Assembly (NCBI GenBank): GCA_913057765.1
Contig: CAJXPH010000036.1
Coordinates: 1 to 15,926, forward strand
Direction of reading: 5' to 3'
Length of the DNA: 15,926 bases
Origin: an uncultured Campylobacteraceae bacterium
GTDB taxonomy: Bacteria; Campylobacterota; Campylobacteria; Campylobacterales; Arcobacteraceae
Positions 8,124 to 14,877 of this stretch are shown here, piece by piece; the first letter of the stretch is position 1; the number at the start of each line of letters is the position of its first letter. Made by a program: the position numbers and the translations under genes. The notes under the pieces are model-generated. The model did not search any database. It worked only from the letters and a program-made list of their open reading frames with translations, and had not been told where the DNA came from.

Positions 8124-8280
8124 TATATGGTTCAAAATCCTCTTTAGCCACTCCACAATCAGGACATTCCCAATCTTCTGGTATATCTTCAAATGCAGTA
8201 CCTGGTACTATGCCACTATCAGGGTCACCTTTTGCTGGATCGTAAATATAATCACATGTAGGACAAATATATTTTTGCAT
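8113..8280 (-). CDS. Rubredoxin
   Basis: This is a 55-residue cytoplasmic one-iron electron carrier. Two CPxC-type pairs hold the Fe(Cys)4 site: CPTC at 6-9 and CPDC at 39-42. The family's aromatic and acidic core is intact: YIYDPAKGDPDSGI, then PGTAFEDIPEDWECP. It is full length for a classical rubredoxin. An AAGGAG ribosome-binding site precedes the ATG. A TATAAT on the same strand at 8309-8314 could give it its own promoter, within the 65-nt gap after carboxynorspermidine synthase. Its 3' end overlaps nspC by 11 nt. Rubredoxins pass electrons to oxygen- or peroxide-detoxifying enzymes such as rubrerythrin, or to other oxidoreductases. No such partner is encoded here and its link to polyamine synthesis is unknown. 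Confidence 0.95.
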   Translation of the reverse strand: MQKYICPTCDYIYDPAKGDPDSGIVPGTAFEDIPEDWECPDCGVAKEDFEPYNEE

Positions 8281-8308
8281 AATAGTCTCCTTAAAATAAG
8301 TTTATTTA

Positions 8309-8314
8309 ATTATA
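8309..8314 (-). promoter_or_regulatory. Putative -10 box for rubredoxin-nspC-ppk2-ppk2
   Basis: On the minus strand this is a perfect TATAAT, with T-rich DNA upstream (8325-8345), a Campylobacterota-like pattern. It would give a leader of about 20 nt before the rubredoxin ATG. It could drive the four downstream genes independently of the synthase gene. Confidence 0.4.
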
Positions 8315-8345
8315 CCGTTCAAGTATAAAAAAACTTTAAAAAAAA

Positions 8346-9548
8346 TTATTCAACTGGTAAATCAAGAATTTTCCAAGGAAGCCCTTGAATCATTAATTCA
8401 TCCATAAATGGTTTAGCATCAAATTCTTCAATATTGAAAACACCTGTTCCATCCCAAATACCTTTATATAACATCTTAGTACCAATCATTGCAGGAACTC
8501 CAGTTGTATATGAAACCGCTTGTGCCCCTACTTCTTTATAACACTCTTGATGGTCACAAGTATTATAGATATAAACTTTTTTCTTAATACCATCTTTGAA
8601 TCCTTCAATAATACAACCAATATTTGTTTTGCCAACAGTTCTTGGTCCTAGACTTGCAGGGTCAGGTAATAAGGTTGCTAAAAATTCCATAGGAATAATT
8701 TTTTGTCCTTTATGTTCTATTTCTTCAATACCTAACATACCAACATTTTGTAAACAATTCATATGTTGAATATAAGAATCTCCAAATGTCATAAAAAATC
8801 TAATTCTTTTTAAACCTTTAATATTTTTACATAAAGACTCTAACTCTTCATGGTAGAGCAAATAAGAAGGTTTTATTCCTATTTCTGGATAATCATGGTC
8901 GATTTTTATTTCAAGTGGTTTTGTTTCAATCCATTTGCCATCTTCCCAATATCGACCATTTGAAGAGACTTCTCTTAAATTAATCTCTGGATTGAAGTTT
9001 GTAGCAAAAGCATAACCATGATCACCCGCATTACAATCCATAATATCTATATAGTTTATTTCATCAAATAAATTTTGTTGAGCATAAGCACAAAAAACAC
9101 CAGTAACACCAGGATCAAAACCAGAACCTAATAGCGCTTTAACTCCAGCTTTTTTAAACTGCTCTTGCTTCGCCCACTGCTCTTTATACTCAAATTTTGC
9201 AACGTCTGGATGTTCATAGTTTGCAGTATCTACATAATCTACACCACAAGAAGTACATGCATCCATAATTGTTAAATCTTGATAAGGAAGAGCTACATTT
9301 AGTACCACTTTTGGATTAATTTTTTTTATCAATTCACTAAGTTCAGGTACATTATCTGCATCTACTTTTGCTACATCAATATCTACCTTTTGATTCTTTT
9401 TTATATCTTTTGCAATTGCTTCACATTTTGATAATGTTCTCGAAGCTAAAGTAATCTTTTCAAATGTATCAATATTCATAGCACACTTAACCGTAGCAAC
9501 ACGGCTAACCCCACCTGCACCAATAATTAAAATTCCTTTTTTATTCAT
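8346..9548 (-). CDS. Carboxynorspermidine (carboxyspermidine) synthase, saccharopine dehydrogenase family
   Basis: This 400-residue NAD(P)-dependent enzyme belongs to the saccharopine-dehydrogenase-like family. The N-terminal Rossmann fold begins at once, with GAGGVS at 10-15. The middle contains LLGSGFDPGVTGVF and DCNAGDHGYAFATNFNPE, stretches I recognise from the carboxy(nor)spermidine synthases of Campylobacterota and Vibrio. The reaction condenses aspartate semialdehyde with putrescine (or diaminopropane), with NADPH reducing the imine. NspC, encoded two genes downstream, then decarboxylates the product; the pair replaces S-adenosylmethionine-based spermidine synthesis. The start ATG at 9548 has GGAG upstream and a TATAAT at 9576-9581. 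A saccharopine dehydrogenase (lysine) role is the alternative name, but the nspC neighbour favours the polyamine assignment. Confidence 0.9.
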   Translation of the reverse strand: MNKKGILIIGAGGVSRVATVKCAMNIDTFEKITLASRTLSKCEAIAKDIKKNQKVDIDVAKVDADNVPELSELIKKINPKVVLNVALPYQDLTIMDACTSCGVDYVDTANYEHPDVAKFEYKEQWAKQEQFKKAGVKALLGSGFDPGVTGVFCAYAQQNLFDEINYIDIMDCNAGDHGYAFATNFNPEINLREVSSNGRYWEDGKWIETKPLEIKIDHDYPEIGIKPSYLLYHEELESLCKNIKGLKRIRFFMTFGDSYIQHMNCLQNVGMLGIEEIEHKGQKIIPMEFLATLLPDPASLGPRTVGKTNIGCIIEGFKDGIKKKVYIYNTCDHQECYKEVGAQAVSYTTGVPAMIGTKMLYKGIWDGTGVFNIEEFDAKPFMDELMIQGLPWKILDLPVE

Positions 9549-9575
9549 TAAAAATCTCCAAATTAAATATATGTG

Positions 9576-9581
9576 ATTATA
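9576..9581 (-). promoter_or_regulatory. Putative -10 box for carboxynorspermidine synthase
   Basis: A perfect TATAAT on the minus strand lies 27 nt upstream of the ATG at 9548, within a 207-nt divergent spacer shared with the chemoreceptor gene. No clear -35 is visible. Confidence 0.45.
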
Positions 9582-9730
9582 TGATTTATTTAGTAAAAAG
9601 TTGTTAAAAACGAATAGCTATATTAAATATACTATTTTATTATTATAATAGAATATACACACTTTTTAATTATAAATTTTATTTAATAATAATTTTATTT
9701 TTCTTTTACTGTAGGACTGCTATTATATTA

Positions 9731-9736
9731 TATAAT
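9731..9736 (+). promoter_or_regulatory. Putative -10 box for the chemoreceptor gene
   Basis: TATAAT lies 19 nt before the ATG at 9756, with an AAGGA ribosome-binding site in between. A second TATAAT is present further upstream at 9644-9649. No sigma-28 or sigma-54 type promoter was recognised. Confidence 0.4.
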
Positions 9737-9755
9737 TAAAATACAAGGATAAATT

Positions 9756-11891
9756 ATGAATAATAGAGGGATTTTAGCAAAACTATTTTTGCCTATTGTT
9801 CTTATTGCAATTGTTGCAATAATAGGTATATACTTTTTTATATCAGCACAAACAAAAGAAAATGTAATAAAGCAAAGTATTGTAAGTGCTAAAAATACTG
9901 TTGACCAGTATAAAACACTTAGAAAATATTATGCAGGGAATGTTGTTCCAGTTGTAAAAAGCAATTCAAAAATCAAAATTAATTTTGATCATAAAGAGAA
10001 CAAAGACACAATTCCTTTACCAGCAACAATGATTCATGATTTAGGTGCACTTGTAAGTGCTAAAAAAGATGGTATTAAATTAAAACTCTATAGTGATTAC
10101 CCATTCCCAAATAGAGCTTCAAGAACACTTGATAATTTTTCAGAAACTGCAATGAAACGATTTAGAGATGGAAACGTAGAACCATATATCTCAGTTGAAA
10201 AATTTGAAGGCAAAGACGTAGTGAGAGTAGCAGTTGCTGATTATATGGTAGCGCCTGGTTGCGTAAAATGTCACAATACTAGAGCAGATAGTCCAAAAAT
10301 TGATTGGAAAATGGGAGATGTAAGAGGTTCATTAGAAGTTATTACACCTATTGGTAGCTTACTAGAAGATGTTGAAATGTTAAATTATGAAATAATTGGA
10401 AGTATCCTTCTATTAGGTGCATTATTATTAATAATTGTATATATAGTATTTGGGAAAGTTGTATTAACTCCACTTAATAGTTTTCAAAACGGAATGTTAG
10501 ATTTCTTTAAATATTTAAATAAAGAATCTCATGATGTAAAACCTATTAAGATAAATGCACATGATGAAATAGGACAAATGTCTGAATTAATCAATACAAA
10601 TATTCAAAAAACAAAAGAACTAGATTCAATTGAAGATAACTTTATAGTAGAAGTTAAAAAAATGCTTGAAGAAGTCGAAAAAGGGAATATGCACAATAGA
10701 TTTGATACTCCAATTCACTCAAAAACACTTGAAGAATTAAGACAAAAATTAAATGAAATGCTTGAAGCCCTTGAATCAAATATTTGTAGAGATACAAATG
10801 AACTTCTAAAAATATTTGAAGACTTTACAAAACTTGATTTTACTAAAAAAGTAGAAAATGACAATGGAAAAGTTTCATTAGCTCTTAACAACTTAGGAAA
10901 ACTAATTACTCAAATGCTTATTGAAAATAAGAAAAATGGTTTAACATTAGATGATAGTGCTCAAGTCTTATTACAAAATGTAGATAACTTAAATACAAGT
11001 TCAAATTCTGCTGCAGCTTCACTAGAAGAAACAGCTGCTGCCTTAGAAGAAGTTACACAAAATATTAGAGGAAATAGTGAGCATGTTGCACATATGTCTG
11101 ACAATGCAAATAAACTTAATACTTCTGCAACTACAGGACAACAGTTAGCAGTAAAAACAACTGCTGCAATGGATGAGATAAATGAAAAAGTAACTGCAAT
11201 TAACGAATCAATTAATGTAATTGATCAGATTGCATTCCAAACAAATATTCTATCTCTAAATGCAGCAGTTGAAGCAGCAACCGCAGGTGAAGCAGGAAAA
11301 GGTTTTGCAGTTGTAGCACAAGAAGTAAGAAACCTAGCAGCAAGATCTGCAGAAGCAGCTAAAGAGATAAAAGATCTAGTTGAAGACGCAAATACTAAAG
11401 CTAATGAAGGTAAAGAAATTGCCGATAGTATGATTGATGGATACAGTGGATTAAATGAAAATATCATAAATACTATAGATTTAATTACAAAAGTATCTAC
11501 TTCTTCAAAAGAGCAATTAGAAGGAATTGAGCAAATTAATGACGCTGTAAATATGTTAGATTCTCAAACGCAACAAAATGCAAGTGTTGCTACAAATACA
11601 AAAGGAATTGCAGAAAATACATTAAAAATTGCAAAAAGAATTGTAACTAACGCAGATTCTAAAGAGTTTAATGGAAAAGATAATGTTCAAGCGGAAAAAA
11701 TGGAAATCCAAAAAGATTCAACTGTTTCAATTGAAAAAACTCAAAAAGTAGAAAGAAAAATTCAAAAAGTAAGCAATCCTACTACTTCAAAAATAGTAAC
11801 ACCAAAAAAGGAAGGAATAGTTCAGCCAATGAAACCAGCACAAACTATATCTGCTCAAAAAGACAATGATGATGAATGGGAAAGCTTTTAA
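9756..11891 (+). CDS. Methyl-accepting chemotaxis protein with periplasmic c-type haem sensor domain
   Basis: This is a 711-residue transmembrane chemoreceptor. Helix 1 is at about 9-29, a periplasmic domain at about 30-210, helix 2 at about 212-233, then a HAMP-like and linker region, and a methyl-accepting signalling domain at roughly 395-640. The kinase-control tip is recognisable at about 489-525 (IDQIAFQTN through GEAGKGFAVVAQEVR). The periplasmic domain resembles the Tll0287/DUF3365 type and contains CVKCH at 169-173, a covalent c-haem attachment motif, so the ligand or signal is probably redox state or a gas. The protein ends in a flexible Lys/Gln/Thr-rich linker and DDEWESF, a pentapeptide tether of the kind that recruits CheR/CheB. 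The start ATG has AAGGA upstream. It is monocistronic; a weak hairpin overlaps its stop. Confidence 0.93.
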   Translation: MNNRGILAKLFLPIVLIAIVAIIGIYFFISAQTKENVIKQSIVSAKNTVDQYKTLRKYYAGNVVPVVKSNSKIKINFDHKENKDTIPLPATMIHDLGALVSAKKDGIKLKLYSDYPFPNRASRTLDNFSETAMKRFRDGNVEPYISVEKFEGKDVVRVAVADYMVAPGCVKCHNTRADSPKIDWKMGDVRGSLEVITPIGSLLEDVEMLNYEIIGSILLLGALLLIIVYIVFGKVVLTPLNSFQNGMLDFFKYLNKESHDVKPIKINAHDEIGQMSELINTNIQKTKELDSIEDNFIVEVKKMLEEVEKGNMHNRFDTPIHSKTLEELRQKLNEMLEALESNICRDTNELLKIFEDFTKLDFTKKVENDNGKVSLALNNLGKLITQMLIENKKNGLTLDDSAQVLLQNVDNLNTSSNSAAASLEETAAALEEVTQNIRGNSEHVAHMSDNANKLNTSATTGQQLAVKTTAAMDEINEKVTAINESINVIDQIAFQTNILSLNAAVEAATAGEAGKGFAVVAQEVRNLAARSAEAAKEIKDLVEDANTKANEGKEIADSMIDGYSGLNENIINTIDLITKVSTSSKEQLEGIEQINDAVNMLDSQTQQNASVATNTKGIAENTLKIAKRIVTNADSKEFNGKDNVQAEKMEIQKDSTVSIEKTQKVERKIQKVSNPTTSKIVTPKKEGIVQPMKPAQTISAQKDNDDEWESF

Positions 11892-11900
11892 GCTTTTCTA
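11881..11900 (+). terminator. Weak hairpin at the chemoreceptor stop
   Basis: AAAGC at 11881-11885 can pair with GCTTT at 11892-11896 around a 6-nt loop, followed by T-rich sequence. The stem is short and contains the stop codon, so this is a tentative terminator before ssrA. Confidence 0.3.
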
Positions 11901-11921
11901 TTCTCTAATTTTTTCATAAAC

Positions 11922-11950
11922 TTGTAAAACTTAGATTCTTTTGCTATAAT
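11922..11950 (+). promoter_or_regulatory. ssrA promoter
   Basis: TTGTAA at 11922-11927 and a perfect TATAAT at 11945-11950 are separated by exactly 17 bp. TTGC just before the -10 gives an extended character. Transcription would begin about 10 nt before the mature tmRNA 5' end at 11968. This is the best-formed promoter in the window. Confidence 0.7.
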
Positions 11951-11967
11951 TCGCTTCCATTTTTCAT

Positions 11968-12362
11968 GGGGATGACTTGGTATCGATTAGAGCAGTGAGG
12001 ATTAGTTGCATGTCGGCCTGAACATGCCGTTACGCGGTTCATTTTTTTTAGACGCAAACAATACAAATTACGCTCCAGCTTACGCTAAAATAGCATAAGT
12101 TAAACACAGACTCGCCTTACGGCTTGAGACTTTGGAGGTTTCCACTACAGATTCTATCTATGTAGTATTACGGAGATTCACCCTTGATAGATTATCATCT
12201 TAGAATTGATTTGACTAATTTGAGACATTTAGAATCTTAGCTTTTTAAATAGCCTTGCAGGTTGAGCTATTAGAAAGTGAAATTAATCAATCTTTTACTA
12301 AGCATGTAGACGCTGGTAGTAGCTGTTTTAAGACTGGAGTTCGATTCTCCACATCTCCACCA
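11968..12362 (+). ncRNA. ssrA: Transfer-messenger RNA (tmRNA)
   Basis: The RNA rescues stalled ribosomes and tags the incomplete protein for proteolysis. The tRNA-like ends pair over 7 bp: GGGGATG at 11968-11974 with CATCTCC at 12352-12358, followed by A and an encoded CCA. The T-arm GGAGTTCGATTCTCC is at 12336-12350. The tag frame runs from the resume codon GCA at 12054 to TAA at 12096-12098 and encodes ANNTNYAPAYAKIA, close to the Campylobacter-type tag as I recall it (ANNVKFAPAYAKAA). The gene is one piece, about 395 nt, with a strong promoter upstream and a terminator downstream. Its 3' end is the probable integration site of the adjacent integrase-bearing element and appears functionally intact. 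Confidence 0.96.
12336..12362 (+). other. Probable attachment site (att) at the ssrA 3' end
   Basis: The T-arm to CCA end of tmRNA is a classic target of P4-type integrases. An intact integrase gene follows within 200 nt, with arm-type repeats between them. I found no identical second copy in the window, so core length and the partner site are not defined. Confidence 0.55.
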
Positions 12363-12404
12363 ATACACAATCCAATACATACTAATAAAGTCCAACTAGA
12401 TACT

Positions 12405-12432
12405 ATAATAAAGGGCTTTATTCTTCTTTTTA
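12405..12432 (+). terminator. Rho-independent terminator of ssrA
   Basis: AATAAAGGGCTTTATT at 12407-12422 folds into a compact hairpin and is followed by a T-rich run (CTTCTTTTT). It lies 45 nt after the tmRNA CCA end. Confidence 0.65.
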
Positions 12433-12476
12433 GTCTAATCCAATCTAACTACATTTTACTTAATCTAACATTTTTG

Positions 12477-12538
12477 GGGTACTTTTTAGGGTACTTTATG
12501 TAAAATCACAAAAGCGAATAAAAAAAAGTACCCTAAAA
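12477..12538. repeat. GGGTACTTT repeats: likely integrase arm-type binding sites
   Basis: GGGTACTTT occurs at 12477-12485 and again 12 nt on at 12489-12497. The inverted form occurs at 12525-12533. The second direct copy and the inverted copy share a longer perfect 14-bp inverted repeat (12484-12497 with 12525-12538). The group sits between the att site and the integrase start, where arm-type sites and integrase autoregulation sites are expected. Confidence 0.65.
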
Positions 12539-12556
12539 TATTCAAAAAGGATTCTC

Positions 12557-13783
12557 ATGGCTCGAACTATAGTACCTTTGACAGATACAAAAATTAAATC
12601 TGCTAAACCTAAAGAAAAAGATTATAAACTTTTTGATGGTGGAGGTCTTTTTTTAATCATGGCTAAAAGTGGTGGAAAAAGATGGAGATTTAAATATAGA
12701 TTTAATGATAAAGAAAAAGTTTTATCTTTGGGAACGTATCCAAGTCTTTCATTAAAAGAAGCTAGAGTAAAAAGAGAAGAATATAAATCACAAATAGCGA
12801 ATGATATTGATCCAAATGAAAAGAAGAAACAAAAAAAAGAAGAGATTAATATCATTGAAAAAAAGAAAGAAAATACATTTTATAAAGTTTCCCAAGAATG
12901 GCATAAGAATTATGAAAGTGAAGTATCAGAAAACTATCATATAAAATTAGAAAGAGCAATAGAACTTTATGTATATCCATTTATAAAAAATAAACCAATA
13001 GATGAAATTACGAGATTGAATATAATTGAAATACTTCAAGATCTAAAAGAAAAAGATATACAAGAAACAGCAAAAAGAGTTTTTATGCTGTTAAATAAAA
13101 TATATAAATATGCTGTTACATTAGAATATACACCACATAATATAATTGCAGATATAGAACAAAAAACAATTCTAGGGAGAAGAGAAAAAAGACATTACCC
13201 TACTTTCACAAAAGATAAGGACATAAAAGCTTTACTTCTAGCTATAGACGAATACTCAGGTGACTACACAACGAAAATGGCATTAAAAATGCTTCCATAT
13301 GTATTTGTAAGAAGTTTCAATATAAGACACTGTGAATGGTCAGAAATAGATTTTAAAAATCAACAATGGATTATCCCAAAAGATAAAATGAAAACAAAAA
13401 TAGAATTCATATTACCCTTACCAAATCAAGTAATAGAAATACTAAAAGAAGTACAACAATTTACAGGTAATGGAAAATATGTTTTTCCAAGTTTTAGAGG
13501 AAAAGATAAACCAATGAGTGATAATACCTTGATATCAGCAATAAGAAGAATGGGGTTCACAAAAGATGAATTTGTACCACATAGTTTTAGAGCTATGTTC
13601 TCAACTATTGCTTATGAGAATATGGAAGAACATAGATATAGTGGAGAAGTAATAGAAGCACTACTTTCACATAAAGAATCTAATAAAGTGAAAAACGCTT
13701 ATAATAGAGCTAGTTATAAAAAATCTATGAGAGGGTTAATTTATTGGTATGAAAATTATTTAAATTTAATTAAAAATAATTAA
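12557..13783 (+). CDS. P4-type tyrosine integrase
   Basis: This 408-residue site-specific recombinase would integrate and excise the island at ssrA. Residues about 8-90 form the DUF4102-type arm-binding domain (FDGGGLFLIMAKSGGKRWRFKYRF, then LSLGTYPSLSLKEAR). A core-binding domain spans about 105-200. The catalytic domain follows with Arg252 (in VRSFNIR), a lysine near 278, His342 and Arg345 (HSFR), His372 (LLSHKE) and nucleophile Tyr382 (AYNRASY). The set is complete, so the protein should be active. The VRSFNIR box departs from the more usual VRSGELR. AAGGA lies 6 nt before the ATG. It is transcribed away from ssrA and has repeated arm-type sites just upstream. Confidence 0.93.
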   Translation: MARTIVPLTDTKIKSAKPKEKDYKLFDGGGLFLIMAKSGGKRWRFKYRFNDKEKVLSLGTYPSLSLKEARVKREEYKSQIANDIDPNEKKKQKKEEINIIEKKKENTFYKVSQEWHKNYESEVSENYHIKLERAIELYVYPFIKNKPIDEITRLNIIEILQDLKEKDIQETAKRVFMLLNKIYKYAVTLEYTPHNIIADIEQKTILGRREKRHYPTFTKDKDIKALLLAIDEYSGDYTTKMALKMLPYVFVRSFNIRHCEWSEIDFKNQQWIIPKDKMKTKIEFILPLPNQVIEILKEVQQFTGNGKYVFPSFRGKDKPMSDNTLISAIRRMGFTKDEFVPHSFRAMFSTIAYENMEEHRYSGEVIEALLSHKESNKVKNAYNRASYKKSMRGLIYWYENYLNLIKNN

Positions 13784-13817
13784 TAATATTTTAAGATTAT
13801 ATCTTTATAATTACTTT

Positions 13818-13914
13818 ATGGATTCCACAATTATAAATATATGGGGTAGACATGGATAAAATGCTCTTTTGAGTAGGCGTGGTTCAATTCCCGACCCCCC
13901 GCAAGGGAATCCAT
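13818..13914 (+). other. GC-rich structured tRNA/tmRNA-like segment
   Basis: A perfect 9-bp inverted repeat (ATGGATTCC at 13818-13826, GGAATCCAT at 13906-13914) encloses about 79 nt that are clearly more GC-rich than the surroundings. Inside, GGGGT (13843-13847) can pair with ACCCC (13894-13898). An alternative hairpin pairs ATTCCC with GGGAAT (13905-13910). A T-loop-like GGTTCAATTCC follows a GTAGAC that also occurs in the tmRNA 3' part. The spacing between these two motifs is similar to that in ssrA (31 against 28 nt). No complete cloverleaf or CCA end can be drawn. It may be a diverged att or tmRNA remnant carried by the island, or a structured RNA; both readings are inference. Confidence 0.4.
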
Positions 13915-13922
13915 CTTAATAA

Positions 13923-14045
13923 ATAAAGGTTCTTGAAATTTTTTATAAACAAAGTGAAAATGTACAATATCTTAGAAAAGTTATTACTCAATTAAATAGA
14001 GATATCACTACTTCTATTAGAAATTCCAATGCTTTTGAAATAGAT
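13923..14045 (+). pseudogene. In-frame 5' extension of the HEPN-like gene without a start codon
   Basis: The frame of the 14046-14600 gene stays open back to 13923, just after TAA at 13920, and encodes protein-like sequence (IFYKQSENVQYL, then LRKVITQLNRD). It contains no ATG, GTG or TTG in frame. An ATT at 13938 preceded by AAAGG is the only ribosome-binding-site-placed candidate. The segment abuts the structured element, so the original start was probably lost there. Confidence 0.45.
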
Positions 14046-14600
14046 ATGAGAACAAAATTACTTGCATTAACTTATAGTGCTTGGTCAGAAGCTCAGATTT
14101 CTCAAATTTTATATACACCAGATGCATTCACTTCATCAGAAATTTCAAATATTCTTAAAATAAAAAAGTCATCTGGTATTACTGCAGGCTGGAATAAACT
14201 ACTTGCTATATCTTTAGATAAAGTGATAACAACTAAAGAAGAGAGAAATAAGAAGAAAAAAGAACTTAGAAAGTACATAGATACTTATATTCGCAAACAG
14301 AGCCAAATAAGAAATAATATAGCTCATGGACAATGGATTAATACAATAGAAAAAAATCCGCAAAAAGTAACTGAATCTAATAATCGTCTTAATAATTTGA
14401 ATGTTGTAGATATAATGATAGAATATAAAATCCACACAATCTTAGGTAAAATTATTAGAGATTTAGTACAATCTCCAAATAATGGATTTAAAGGAAATTA
14501 TATCAATCACATTAATAACTTAAAATCATATTTAAATAAAACAAAAAACTGGACAATTTCTAATAAGTTTACTAGAATTACACCAAAATTTAATTATTAA
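14046..14600 (+). CDS. HEPN-like putative RNase, possibly 5'-truncated
   Basis: The 184 residues from the first ATG are mostly helical and basic. RNNIAH at 89-94 matches the RX4H active-site motif of HEPN ribonucleases (Arg89, His94), followed by GQW as in several HEPN families. Upstream, LLALTYSAWSEAQISQILYTP is a hydrophobic helix that could pack in a HEPN bundle. I cannot name the subfamily; an MAE_28990-type or similar defence-associated HEPN is a guess. The ATG at 14046 has no ribosome-binding site, and the frame continues 41 codons upstream without a start, so the gene is either truncated at the island junction or uses a rare start. HEPN RNases act in toxin-antitoxin and anti-phage abortive systems; no partner gene is evident. 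Confidence 0.6.
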   Translation: MRTKLLALTYSAWSEAQISQILYTPDAFTSSEISNILKIKKSSGITAGWNKLLAISLDKVITTKEERNKKKKELRKYIDTYIRKQSQIRNNIAHGQWINTIEKNPQKVTESNNRLNNLNVVDIMIEYKIHTILGKIIRDLVQSPNNGFKGNYINHINNLKSYLNKTKNWTISNKFTRITPKFNY

Positions 14601-14692
14601 GATAATACGTTAACACTATAAGCTTCTATATTATCTTCATCTATTCCTAATATATCACCATGCAACAAAAAATATATAATGTGATATTCTTT
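14597..14692 (-). pseudogene. Possible 3' remnant of a decayed gene
   Basis: On the minus strand, 31 codons ending at TAA (14597-14599) encode protein-like sequence (HGDILGIDEDNIEAYSVNVLS). An in-frame stop precedes at 14693-14695 and there is no ATG start. The stop overlaps that of the convergent HEPN-like gene. I do not recognise it; chance coding remains possible. Confidence 0.25.
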
Positions 14693-14877
14693 TTAAAATT
14701 CATATTTAGAGACATATCATATATATTTAGTATAATTTACAAATTTACTTTTTAAGATATTTTTACTTTAATATTTTAATAAAAGTGATTAAAATAACAT
14801 TAACAAAGAAGGAAGTGTTTTCCTAAACTTTTTATTTTGGGAACTGACATTTATTATATGATTTTATGTTACAAGCT
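14693..14877. other. AT-rich spacer without a recognisable gene
   Basis: Between the decayed remnant and the GIY-YIG gene, I see no open frame, RNA gene or clear terminator. Together with the remnant, the whole stretch without a confident gene is 14601-14877. Confidence 0.5.

Noticed and set aside
12255..12503. An 82-residue frame starting in ssrA
   Set aside because: It begins inside the tmRNA, crosses its terminator and lacks protein-like features.
13840..13905. A complete tRNA gene
   Set aside because: The segment has a T-loop-like motif but is too short between pairing ends; no D-arm, no proper T-stem and no CCA can be formed.
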